In this document: positions 7,312 through 13,959 of the stretch, piece by piece
Numbering within the stretch: position 1 is the stretch's first letter
How the letters are laid out: each line of letters opens with the position of its first letter
Assembly: GCA_964461295.1 (NCBI GenBank)
Contig: CAYWTX010000709.1
Span: 1 to 13,959 of the forward strand
Reading direction: 5' to 3'
Source: CAYWTX01 sp964461295
Lineage (GTDB): Bacteria > Planctomycetota > Phycisphaerae > SM23-33
Length of the DNA stretch: 13,959 nt
Notes under the pieces: model-generated
Database searches by the model: none
What the model was told of the DNA's origin: nothing
The model's input: the letters and a program-made list of their open reading frames with translations, nothing else
Made by a program: the position numbers and the translations under genes

Positions 7312-7729
7312 GGACAATCCCGATCACGCCGACCTGCTGACGCTCTCGCTGATGGAGAGCGAGCCGAAGGCGAAGGTGGTCCACCGCGTGTCCGACGGAG
7401 ACGCGGCCCTGGACTACCTGTTGCGGCGCGGCGACCTCGCCGACCCCGGCCGGAGCCCGCGCCCGCGCCTGATTCTGTTGGACCTCCGGCTGCCGAAGAT
7501 GGACGGGCTGGCGGTGCTCAAGAAGATCAGGACCTCGCCGGATGAGGAACTGCGGCGGATTGCAGTGGTCGTCCTGACCTCGTCCGAGGCGGACAGGGAC
7601 GCCGCCGCCGCGTACGACTGCGGGGCGAACAGTTACGTTATCAAACCGGTGGACTACGAGAAGTTCCACCAACTCGTGACGGAGATGGGGCGCTACTGGC
7701 TCGTCTGGAATCGCCCGGCGGCGGGGTGA
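7268..7729 (+). CDS. Rcp1-like single-domain response regulator
   Basis: This 153-residue protein is a single receiver. It begins HVLLVEDNPDHADLL, with acidic residues E15-D16, phospho-acceptor D72 (LILLDLRLPKMDG), switch T104 (VVVLTSSEADRD) and K126 (SYVIKPVDYEKF). The extended stretch between residues 43 and 67 (ALDYLLRRGDLADPGRSPRP) and the C-terminal helix ending in MGRYWLVWN are typical of the Rcp1 group, the small receivers that partner phytochrome-type and related soluble kinases. There is no output domain. It overlaps the PAS-PAS kinase by 44 bp in another frame and has its own strong Shine-Dalgarno, so it is very probably that kinase's cognate receiver (inferred). It is the last gene of the plus-strand cluster. 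Its signal probably passes by protein contact or by onward transfer through an HPt. Confidence 0.92.
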   Translation: MDGPREKPSHVLLVEDNPDHADLLTLSLMESEPKAKVVHRVSDGDAALDYLLRRGDLADPGRSPRPRLILLDLRLPKMDGLAVLKKIRTSPDEELRRIAVVVLTSSEADRDAAAAYDCGANSYVIKPVDYEKFHQLVTEMGRYWLVWNRPAAG

Positions 7730-7769
7730 GGAAGGGCGTAGCGCCGCGTCCACGACCGTTCCCGCATCG

Positions 7770-7852
7770 CTTCTTCAGCCTGAAAGGCTGACATAGGACT
7801 TCCCAGGGCAACACCCTGGGCTGCAATCCGTCAGCCCTTCAGGCTGAAGAAA
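7770..7852. repeat. Nested palindromic intergenic element, possible bidirectional terminator
   Basis: The outer arms are 7771-7792 and 7830-7851, 22 bp with a single mismatch (A7785 against C7837). The inner stem is CCCAGGG (7802-7808) and CCCTGGG (7814-7820) around the 5-base loop CAACA. Two unmatched 9-base stretches separate the stems. On the plus-strand transcript the mismatch is A-C; on the minus-strand transcript it becomes a G-U pair, so the outer stem is then fully paired. It sits between two convergent genes, 40 bp after one stop and about 100 bp from the other. There is no T-run, so classical intrinsic termination is uncertain. The shape resembles dispersed REP-like repeats; copy number cannot be seen from one window. 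Confidence 0.7.
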
Positions 7853-7953
7853 CAGCCAGAGGCAGAACCGCAACTGCGGTCGTCCACCCGATTGCCTTTG
7901 GCCAGTTCCGTTGCAGAACGGCGAAGTGTTACCACTCGACGGTCGGCCACAGA

Positions 7954-9186
7954 CTACCGCGTCAGCGCAGCGTCGCAGAGGTTGACGCGGGCGCCGCTGC
8001 CGAAGCCGCCCTCGGCGAAATCAACGATCACCGCCAGTTTGCCGACGCCGCGCAGGGGCAGGTCCAGCCTGTGCGCGGGTTTCGTGCGGTCCAGCACGAC
8101 GCGGTCGATCAGCCCCTTGCCGTCGGCCAGGATGCTCAGGACGGCCCGGCCGGACCGCAGGTCGCCGTCGATCCCGGCGACGGCGGTGAGGCGCCGGTAC
8201 TGCCCCTGGAGGTCGAAGGTCAGACGGCAGTGTGCATGAAGGCCCAGGCCCTTCTCGTGAGCCGTGCCGTCGATCGAGAGCCGCTGGCCGGAGACGGACT
8301 TGTCCTTCTGCCAGCCAAGCTCGTCGTCGAAGAACGGAGTCTGGGCGACCTCCGCCGGCGCCAGGTCGCTCAGGAACGTCGCGTCGCCCTGCCGGAAGGC
8401 GACCTGGGCGACCGCCTGCCGCCGCAGCCGCAGCTTGCCCAGCGACGGGCCCTCCACCACGATGCCTTCGCCGTCGGCCCGGATGCTCGTGAAGGCGATG
8501 CGGCTGCCGTCGGCGCCGATGACGTGGCCGGCGGAGGCCGGCGCGGTGTCCGGGGGCTTGACGGCCGCCAGGACGATCGCGACGACGGAGTCGTCCTTCA
8601 TCGTGGTCTCGGCGCCTTCGTAGGTGAAGGCGATCTGCCCGCCGCCCAGGGAGCTGAGCAGGCCGGCCATGCCCACGCACTTGCCCCCGGGCGGGCGGAC
8701 CACGAGCAGGTCCTCCCTGCCCTTGGGCGGGCCCAGTTCGCGCAGTTCGCGTTCCAGGCCGGCGGGGGTTTCGCCGGCGGCTGGGCGCAGGATCCTCGCG
8801 ACGCACTCCAGGGGCACGGAGATGCTGCCGGCCAGGTCGGTCACGGCGTCGAGCTTGCCGTCCCTGACGACCGGGTCGCGCACGGCCAGGAAGCTGCCGT
8901 CGCGGGTCCAGAGGACGTGCCGGCCCTTGGTCTCCATGAGGTCGGCGCCGGCCTGGGCGGCCAGCGTGATATCGGCGACCTGGGCCAGCGGGACCGGCTG
9001 TCGCCCGGTCTTGCCTTCCAGGACCGCCTGCGCGGCGTCGAGGGCGACCAGGTTGCCGTCGATCCGTCGGCCGTCGGTCGTGCGAAGCGCCTGGCCCGCG
9101 GCCTGGGGGCACGGGAGCGCCGCTGCGGCGGCCATCGCCGCCAGCCACGTATGGGCGACTGTCGTCTTGAGTCTGCCGGTCCTCAT
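7954..9186 (-). CDS. Exported protein with four degenerate ~45-residue beta repeats and a C-terminal NPCBM domain
   Basis: This 410-residue protein starts with a signal peptide: basic MRTGRLK, then an Ala-rich hydrophobic run to about residue 25, with possible cleavage after AGQA at 33. Four loose repeats follow at about 33-76, 92-135, 162-208 and 221-266. Each tends to start with a strand and a DG turn and to end in a pattern like VPLxxVAxI, suggesting small beta barrels or sheets. Residues ~270-410 match the NPCBM domain (putative carbohydrate-binding, galactose-binding-like fold): FFDDELGWQKDKS, ISIDG-type strand as LSIDGTAHEKGLGLHAH, then a core ending GSGARVNLCDAALTR. No catalytic motif is visible. 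ATG 9186 has GGGAG at 9198-9194, 7 nt upstream. It lies 34 bp after the PQQ-propeller gene in the same direction, so it is probably co-transcribed. The NPCBM call is from pattern memory; the binding partner is unknown. Confidence 0.85.
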   Translation of the reverse strand: MRTGRLKTTVAHTWLAAMAAAAALPCPQAAGQALRTTDGRRIDGNLVALDAAQAVLEGKTGRQPVPLAQVADITLAAQAGADLMETKGRHVLWTRDGSFLAVRDPVVRDGKLDAVTDLAGSISVPLECVARILRPAAGETPAGLERELRELGPPKGREDLLVVRPPGGKCVGMAGLLSSLGGGQIAFTYEGAETTMKDDSVVAIVLAAVKPPDTAPASAGHVIGADGSRIAFTSIRADGEGIVVEGPSLGKLRLRRQAVAQVAFRQGDATFLSDLAPAEVAQTPFFDDELGWQKDKSVSGQRLSIDGTAHEKGLGLHAHCRLTFDLQGQYRRLTAVAGIDGDLRSGRAVLSILADGKGLIDRVVLDRTKPAHRLDLPLRGVGKLAVIVDFAEGGFGSGARVNLCDAALTR

Positions 9187-9220
9187 GGGACAACTCCCGC
9201 GTCGGTTGGGCGCGGGTCTC

Positions 9221-12200
9221 CTACGGTTGGGCGCTCACGAAACAGGTCAGCCCCGCCTGGTGCGGCACGAGAACCCACCCGTTAAGCGGGATGGGGCTGC
9301 CGGCGGGCGGCCAGGCCCGCCCGGTCTGGGCGGCCGCCATGGGGCAATCGATCACTTCGCCGTCCTCGACACGGATCACGCAGGCGCGTACGGTCCGCGT
9401 GCCGTCGGCCGACAGGACCGTCAGGCCGAGGAAGCCGCCATGCAGGCACGGCGGGGTGATCCTGCACGCATCGGCCGGCGTCGCCGCCAGGGCGCGGTTC
9501 CACAGCCGCTTGCCCGACGGCAGTTCGAAGGCCGCCAGGCCGGGAGCCGTCAGCTCGCCGCCGCGCACTTCGGCGGCGTGCAGCAGCACCGCGCGGTCGC
9601 CGCTGAAGACCGCCCGGACCGGCAGCGGCAGGCGATTGGGATCGTCGCCGGCACGCAGGTCGATGGGCCGGCCCGGGTCGGCCATGTCCAGCACGCGGAC
9701 CCTTCCGTCGCCCGCGCCCGAGCGGAACGCCGCGAAGCGGCCGCCGCAGGCCAGCGGACGCCAGTCGGCGGCGTCCCACTTGCCTGTCAGCGCCAGCCCG
9801 TCCGGTCCCGGCCTGACGTCGCGAACCTGGACCGTGCCGTCGTCGTCCAAGGTCACGGCCAGGGCGTCGGGTGTCAGCAGGGCCGCCGCGACGCGGCCTC
9901 TGGCGTCGCGCGGCCTGGCTTCGGCCAGGACTCGCCCGGTACGGATGTCGCAAAACACGTGCCGGCCGTCGTCGCTGTCGCCGGCCAGCAGGACCGCCGA
10001 GCAGGCGGTCAGCGTGCGGATCCCCAAGCGGGGCAGGCGCAGCCGCCACGGCCTCTTGCCGTCGCGGATGTCCAGGCAGGTGAGCAGGCCGGTCTCGTCG
10101 GCCAGGACGAGCCAGTCGCCGTCGCCGGCGGCCCGCACCCAGCCGCGCGGACCCAGCCAGTCCAGCCGCACGCGATGCCGCTCCTTGCCCGACAGGACGT
10201 CGACGGCCACGAGGCTGCCCCTGTCCAGAACGGCCAGCAGGCGGCCGTCGGAACTCAGTTGTCCCAGCCGCTCGGCGGGGTCGCCCAGCGGCGCAAGCCC
10301 GACGGTCCACAGGGCCGCGGCGTCCAGGCCGCCTCGCTGGGCGTCCAGGCACGTCACGGCCTCGCGGCTGGAAATGAACACCCGGTCGCCGAGACGAAGG
10401 ACCTGTCCGCCCGCGTCGTGGAGCGCGACGGCCGGTCCCGTGGCCGATTCATCGGCCAGGCGAAGGGGCGGGCCGATGTCGGCGAACTCCGGATCATGCG
10501 GAGGCAGCGGCCGGCGGCCAGCCTGGGCGGCCCGCGCCAGCAGGTCGCCCACGGTGCCGGCGTACGGGCCGAAGCGGACAGGCGTGGCCGGCTTGACAGC
10601 CCCCAACTCGGCGGCCCGCGCCGCCGCCAGGTTGGGCCGCAGGCGGAGGTCCATGACCAGTTGGGCGGCCAAGGCCGCGACGCGGGTCTCCTCGCGCGGA
10701 AGGCCGCCGGCTTCGGCGACGGTTCTGGCGGCCCGCATGGCGAGTTTGGGGTCCGGCTGGGACGACGCCGTCGCGCGGCGGAACAGCCCGTCGGCGGCCA
10801 GCAGGAGGGCCTCGCCCGACCGCCGCGCCAGCGGCCAGCGCCGATGAATCGCGATCAGTTCGTCGGCGTTGGGGTCGCCCCGGCCGGCGGCCTGGTCCAT
10901 CGCGGCGCTGAGGTTGGCGTCGAAGGCGGCGTAGGCGCCGTCGCCGTGCTTGCCGATGAGCCGGGCCAACTCGCGCCGGGCGGCGAAGTACTCGGTGAGC
11001 GACGAACCGCCTCCGGCGCGCCACCGATCGGCCTGGTCGGCCGCCGCGGCCTGGGCACAGCGCACGGCCTGGTCGGCCCGCCCGAGGCGTTCGTCCAGCC
11101 GCACGCGCTCGAGGAGGACCCGCTCGCGCCGAGCCGGCGTCGAGGCGTACCGGGAGGCCTGGTCGATGTGCGCCCTCGCCTCGGGCTTGTCGCCGGCGGA
11201 GCGGAACTGCCGCATGTACGCCTCGAAGAGCAAGTCGGCGGCCCTGCCGGCGACCTGGCCCGCGCCGGCCTTGCCCGCGCCGTCCGCCGCGAGCGTCAAC
11301 TGCCGCACCGCGTCGTCGAGGTGGTCGGACGCCAGGGCGAGCATCCCGGCCCGCAGGGCCAGTTCCGCGCGCCGCGCCGGATGCGGGGCGGCGAGCAGCG
11401 CCGACTGCACCATGCGCCAGGCCGTGTCGTAATCGGCATAGACGCTGGCGCCGGAGGCGTTGACGGCGACCAGCCGCCCGCCGGAGGACACCAGCCGGCC
11501 CAGCACGGCGTCGGCGTCGCCGGCCAGGGGCCTGCGGGCCACCGTGCCGCCAGCCAGGTCCACGCGGAGGAGCCCGCCCACGCCGGCGGCGACGATGCTC
11601 CCGGGCGCGACGGCGGGCCGGCCCAGGACGTCGCTCGTCCAGCGATGCCGCACCGCCCCGTCGCGGACCGACAGCACGGCCAGGTCGGGCCCGCTGAGCA
11701 GCACGGCCGAATCGTCCACGGCCGTGAGGTCCTGCTGGCCCCCCCGGTCGCGCCGCCAGAGCAGTTCGCCGGTCCGCGCGTGGAGGGCGAGCACCGCATT
11801 GCCGTCGCAGGGCAGGCACAGCACCCGCCCCTGCGTGACGACGAGCGGGTTGACGGGCGGGTAAGGGCGCCGCAAGGTGGCCACGCGGATGGCCTGACCT
11901 TGCAGGTCGGCGCCGGAGGGCCTGTCGGCCGGGCCGCTCACGTGGCTGTCGTAGCGGTGAGCCCAGAGCGGGCTGCCGGTCGCGGCGTCCAGAGCGGCCA
12001 CGATGCCGGCGTTGGTCGTGTGGAAGACCGTGCCGTCGTCGACGGCCGGCGGGCTGCCTCGCTCGGTGGTCACCTCCAGCGCCCATACCTGCTGCCAGGT
12101 CATCGTCGCCCCGCCCCGCATCGGCACCACGCCCAGGGGCGTCTCCCACAGCAGCGTCCCCCTGGCCGCGTCGAGGCACATCGCCAGATACCGGTTGCCG

Positions 12201-13750
12201 CGCCGGCCGAGCACGTGGAGCCGGCCCTCGTGAAGCGTCGGCGCCGCCAGGTACTTCGTCTGCCGCAGCGACTCGCCGTCGCCCTTGCCGTTGCCGACCT
12301 CCCAGACCGCGTCGGCGCCGTCGGGGCGGACCGCCAGGGCCGTCAGCGTGGACCCGTCGCTCCCGCCGAACGGATCGCCGTCGGCCGAGCGATGCGCGCG
12401 CTGACCCGACGAGCTGAACCCGCACACGGTGTACAGTCTGCCGTCGCCGGCCGTCAGGGCGTAGCGTCCCATGTCGCCGGCCAGGGCGAACTGCGGATGG
12501 ACCGGCCCGTCGCGGCCGCCGCCGTGCACCGGCAGGCGCCGCGTTCGCCACAGTTCCTTGCCCGACTCCAGCGACGTGGCGACCACGCCTGCCTCGCGGC
12601 GGCACAGCAGGACCCCGCCGACCACCACGGGGTGGACCAGCGGCGGAAGGTCGAATCGGACATCGGACTGGCCGGTCACGGCCCGGCGGACGCGGACGCG
12701 CCCGGCGTCGAGGACCACCGACACGTCGTGGTCGCCCGCCGGCGCCTCTCCGGCGGCGATGCCGAGCAAGTCGCGCAGGAAGCCCGCCCGCGCGGGCTCC
12801 GCGTCCGTCCAGATAGGCAGCGGCGCCGCGTCGCAGTCGGGCGAAACCGCAACCGAGTGCGGCGAGCCGGCCAGCGACGCCCAGTCGGCCACCGGTCTGG
12901 GCGGCGTCATCGCGGTGTTCGGCTCCTGCGAGAGGGCTTTCTCCACGAAGCCGGCCAGTGAAGTGCGCTGCCCCGCGACGGCAGCCTCGGCCCCGGCGTG
13001 CCGGTCCTTCAACTCCCGCAGCAACGCCGCCGCCCTGGCGTCGGAGCCGCCCAGGCGCCACGCCACGGCTGCCTTGGCCAGCAGCATGGCCCGGCCGGCC
13101 CCCAGCCGCCTGTGCTCGCGGTACAGCCGTTCCCAGATCGCGGCGGCCCTCAGGTGGTCGGCCCGGTCGAACGCGATCGCCGCCGCCAACGCCATCGCCC
13201 GCCCGCCGGAGGGCGTGTGGAAGTACCGCCGGCCCACCGACAGCAAGGCGCCCTCGTCGGGCCGCTGCCTCGCCTCGTCGAACCGCTTGGCCGCCGCCAG
13301 ATCGTGGCGCTTGCAGTACAGGTCGAGGGCCTCGTCGGGAAACGTGCCCAGCAGCCTGGCCGCCGCCTCCAGCGTCGTCTCGTAGCGGCGGACGTCGCCC
13401 GGCACGGCGTGCAGGGCGGCCTTCGACGGCGAGGCCATCAGGGCGTGAAGCGCCTCCTGCGCCTCGTCGTAACGCTTCTCCTGAACCCACCGGGCGATCT
13501 CGTGCAGGCGGTCCTCGACCGACCCGTCAACGTCCACCAGCGGCGCCGCGGGCTCCCCGTCGCCCTTGGCGGGCCGCCTCGCGGCAGCGGACTCATCCTC
13601 GGCCGGCTCCGTCGCCGGCGGCGCCGACTGCCCGCCCAGCCAGACCGTCGCCGCCAGGAGGAGAGTCGTCCACCGCGCGCCAGGGCTCACAGAGCCGGCC
13701 CGTGCCGGGCCGGTTGCCTTGAACAATGCAGGAGTACGGGAATGCATCAT
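9221..13750 (-). CDS. Very large exported protein with helical repeats and two PQQ-like (WD40-type) beta-propeller regions
   Basis: The product is 1509 residues. A hydrophobic stretch at about 27-40 (WTTLLLAATVWLGG) after a basic N-terminus looks like a signal peptide. A helical TPR-like part (70-275) contains ARWVQEKRYDEAQEALHALM and similar pairs. A first propeller region (about 340-775) shows PQQ-type units: LESGKELWRT (394-403), AARGTLLWETP (528-538), AATGSPLWAHRY (589-600) and ARTGELLWRRD (658-668). A second helical region (about 775-1060) is Ala/Arg/Leu-rich. A second propeller region (about 1105-1509) has VLSGKERHRVRL, IRDGKRPWRLRL and LPSGKRLWNRAL. Such propellers usually act as scaffolds; no PQQ-dehydrogenase catalytic residues were recognised, so enzyme activity is not claimed. 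ATG 13750 is followed by a second ATG; GGAGG at 13765-13761 precedes it by 10 nt. The upstream HEAT gene stops 4 bp before, and the NPCBM gene follows 34 bp after the TAG. Confidence 0.85.
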   Translation of the reverse strand: MMHSRTPALFKATGPARAGSVSPGARWTTLLLAATVWLGGQSAPPATEPAEDESAAARRPAKGDGEPAAPLVDVDGSVEDRLHEIARWVQEKRYDEAQEALHALMASPSKAALHAVPGDVRRYETTLEAAARLLGTFPDEALDLYCKRHDLAAAKRFDEARQRPDEGALLSVGRRYFHTPSGGRAMALAAAIAFDRADHLRAAAIWERLYREHRRLGAGRAMLLAKAAVAWRLGGSDARAAALLRELKDRHAGAEAAVAGQRTSLAGFVEKALSQEPNTAMTPPRPVADWASLAGSPHSVAVSPDCDAAPLPIWTDAEPARAGFLRDLLGIAAGEAPAGDHDVSVVLDAGRVRVRRAVTGQSDVRFDLPPLVHPVVVGGVLLCRREAGVVATSLESGKELWRTRRLPVHGGGRDGPVHPQFALAGDMGRYALTAGDGRLYTVCGFSSSGQRAHRSADGDPFGGSDGSTLTALAVRPDGADAVWEVGNGKGDGESLRQTKYLAAPTLHEGRLHVLGRRGNRYLAMCLDAARGTLLWETPLGVVPMRGGATMTWQQVWALEVTTERGSPPAVDDGTVFHTTNAGIVAALDAATGSPLWAHRYDSHVSGPADRPSGADLQGQAIRVATLRRPYPPVNPLVVTQGRVLCLPCDGNAVLALHARTGELLWRRDRGGQQDLTAVDDSAVLLSGPDLAVLSVRDGAVRHRWTSDVLGRPAVAPGSIVAAGVGGLLRVDLAGGTVARRPLAGDADAVLGRLVSSGGRLVAVNASGASVYADYDTAWRMVQSALLAAPHPARRAELALRAGMLALASDHLDDAVRQLTLAADGAGKAGAGQVAGRAADLLFEAYMRQFRSAGDKPEARAHIDQASRYASTPARRERVLLERVRLDERLGRADQAVRCAQAAAADQADRWRAGGGSSLTEYFAARRELARLIGKHGDGAYAAFDANLSAAMDQAAGRGDPNADELIAIHRRWPLARRSGEALLLAADGLFRRATASSQPDPKLAMRAARTVAEAGGLPREETRVAALAAQLVMDLRLRPNLAAARAAELGAVKPATPVRFGPYAGTVGDLLARAAQAGRRPLPPHDPEFADIGPPLRLADESATGPAVALHDAGGQVLRLGDRVFISSREAVTCLDAQRGGLDAAALWTVGLAPLGDPAERLGQLSSDGRLLAVLDRGSLVAVDVLSGKERHRVRLDWLGPRGWVRAAGDGDWLVLADETGLLTCLDIRDGKRPWRLRLPRLGIRTLTACSAVLLAGDSDDGRHVFCDIRTGRVLAEARPRDARGRVAAALLTPDALAVTLDDDGTVQVRDVRPGPDGLALTGKWDAADWRPLACGGRFAAFRSGAGDGRVRVLDMADPGRPIDLRAGDDPNRLPLPVRAVFSGDRAVLLHAAEVRGGELTAPGLAAFELPSGKRLWNRALAATPADACRITPPCLHGGFLGLTVLSADGTRTVRACVIRVEDGEVIDCPMAAAQTGRAWPPAGSPIPLNGWVLVPHQAGLTCFVSAQP

Positions 13751-13754
13751 GTCT

Positions 13755-13958
13755 CTATCCCCTCCCTCTCCGGCCGTCCGCCGGGCGCGGCGGCGCCGCC
13801 CCCTGCCGCTGCTGCCGTGCCCGCCAGGCCGCCCCGTCAGGCGGCAGCGACTGTTTCGCCGTCGCCGCCGCCAGGGCCGCGCGGGCCGACTGCCGCACGT
13901 ACCAGTGGCCGTCGGCCAGGGCGGCGGTGAGCGCCGCCTCGCCCGAGGCGCCCGCGGC
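13755..13958 (-). CDS. C-terminal end of a HEAT-repeat protein (5' part outside window)
   Basis: Only 67 codons are visible, ending at TAG (13757-13755). The stretch LADGHWYVRQSARAALAAAT is a typical HEAT-type helix turn, with the DxxWYVRxxAxxAL pattern seen in PBS-lyase/HEAT repeats. After that the chain becomes a Gln, Arg and Pro-rich tail (ARQQRQGAAPPRPADGRR) that is probably disordered. HEAT repeats form curved helical scaffolds for protein binding. The stop is 4 bp before the start of the PQQ-propeller gene, and that gene's Shine-Dalgarno lies inside this tail, so the two are probably coupled in one operon. The frame was read by hand from the minus strand and stays open to the window edge. 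What precedes the repeat is not visible. Confidence 0.75.
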   Translation of the reverse strand, partial: AAGASGEAALTAALADGHWYVRQSARAALAAATAKQSLPPDGAAWRARQQRQGAAPPRPADGRRGRG

Positions 13959-13959
13959 C

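Noticed and set aside
7867..7880. Short inverted repeat ACCGCA-AC-TGCGGT
   Set aside because: The stem is six bases with a two-base centre and no T-run. It could be an operator or chance, and nothing else supports it.
7908..7921. Short hairpin CCGTT-GCAG-AACGG near the end of the NPCBM gene
   Set aside because: A five-base stem without a following T-run is too weak to call a terminator.
8624..12961. A 1445-codon open frame on the plus strand across the propeller gene
   Set aside because: It is antisense to a gene with clear PQQ-type repeats, a signal peptide, a ribosome site and operon neighbours. Its translation is Gly/Arg/Pro/Gln-rich without domains. Long antisense frames are expected at this GC content.
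9221..13750. Propeller protein as a PQQ-dependent alcohol dehydrogenase
   Set aside because: No recognised cofactor-binding or catalytic residues, no cytochrome CxxCH motif, and two separated propeller regions; only the repeat type matches.

Overview
The window is GC-rich and almost fully coding. It reads as a chromosomal segment from a planctomycete-like bacterium (Planctomycetota or a close relative). This is inferred from the very large secreted PQQ-type beta-propeller protein, the NPCBM-domain protein and the HEAT-repeat protein on the minus strand, and from the multi-domain hybrid histidine kinases on the plus strand. No rRNA, tRNA, CRISPR array, transposase or phage gene was seen.

Plus strand, 2-7729: a tightly packed signalling cluster of seven genes. 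In order: the C-terminal HPt end of a protein that begins before the window; a single-domain receiver; a receiver with an HD-GYP domain (predicted c-di-GMP phosphodiesterase); a membrane hybrid kinase (2 TM, PAS, GAF, HisKA, HATPase, receiver, HPt); a receiver with a GGEEF domain (predicted diguanylate cyclase); a soluble kinase with two nearly identical PAS domains; and an Rcp1-like single-domain receiver. Five of the six junctions are overlaps (16, 11, 4, 4 and 44 bp) and the sixth is a 34-bp gap, so the set is very probably one operon with translational coupling. It holds phosphate donors (two kinases), HPt transfer modules, two receivers with no output domain, and two c-di-GMP enzymes of opposite activity. 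The inferred logic is a branched phosphorelay that tunes c-di-GMP up or down. The membrane kinase has two cysteine-rich segments that suggest metal or redox sensing.

7730-7953: a convergent intergenic region. It contains a large nested palindrome (7770-7852), probably a dispersed intergenic repeat and possibly a bidirectional terminator.

Minus strand, 13958-7954: three genes in one operon (spacings 4 and 34 bp). These are the C-terminal end of a HEAT-repeat protein, a 1509-residue exported protein with helical regions and two PQQ-like beta-propellers, and a 410-residue exported protein with four degenerate ~45-residue repeats and a C-terminal NPCBM domain. All three look like protein-protein or surface/periplasmic scaffold modules with no visible catalytic motif. 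Their function is unknown.
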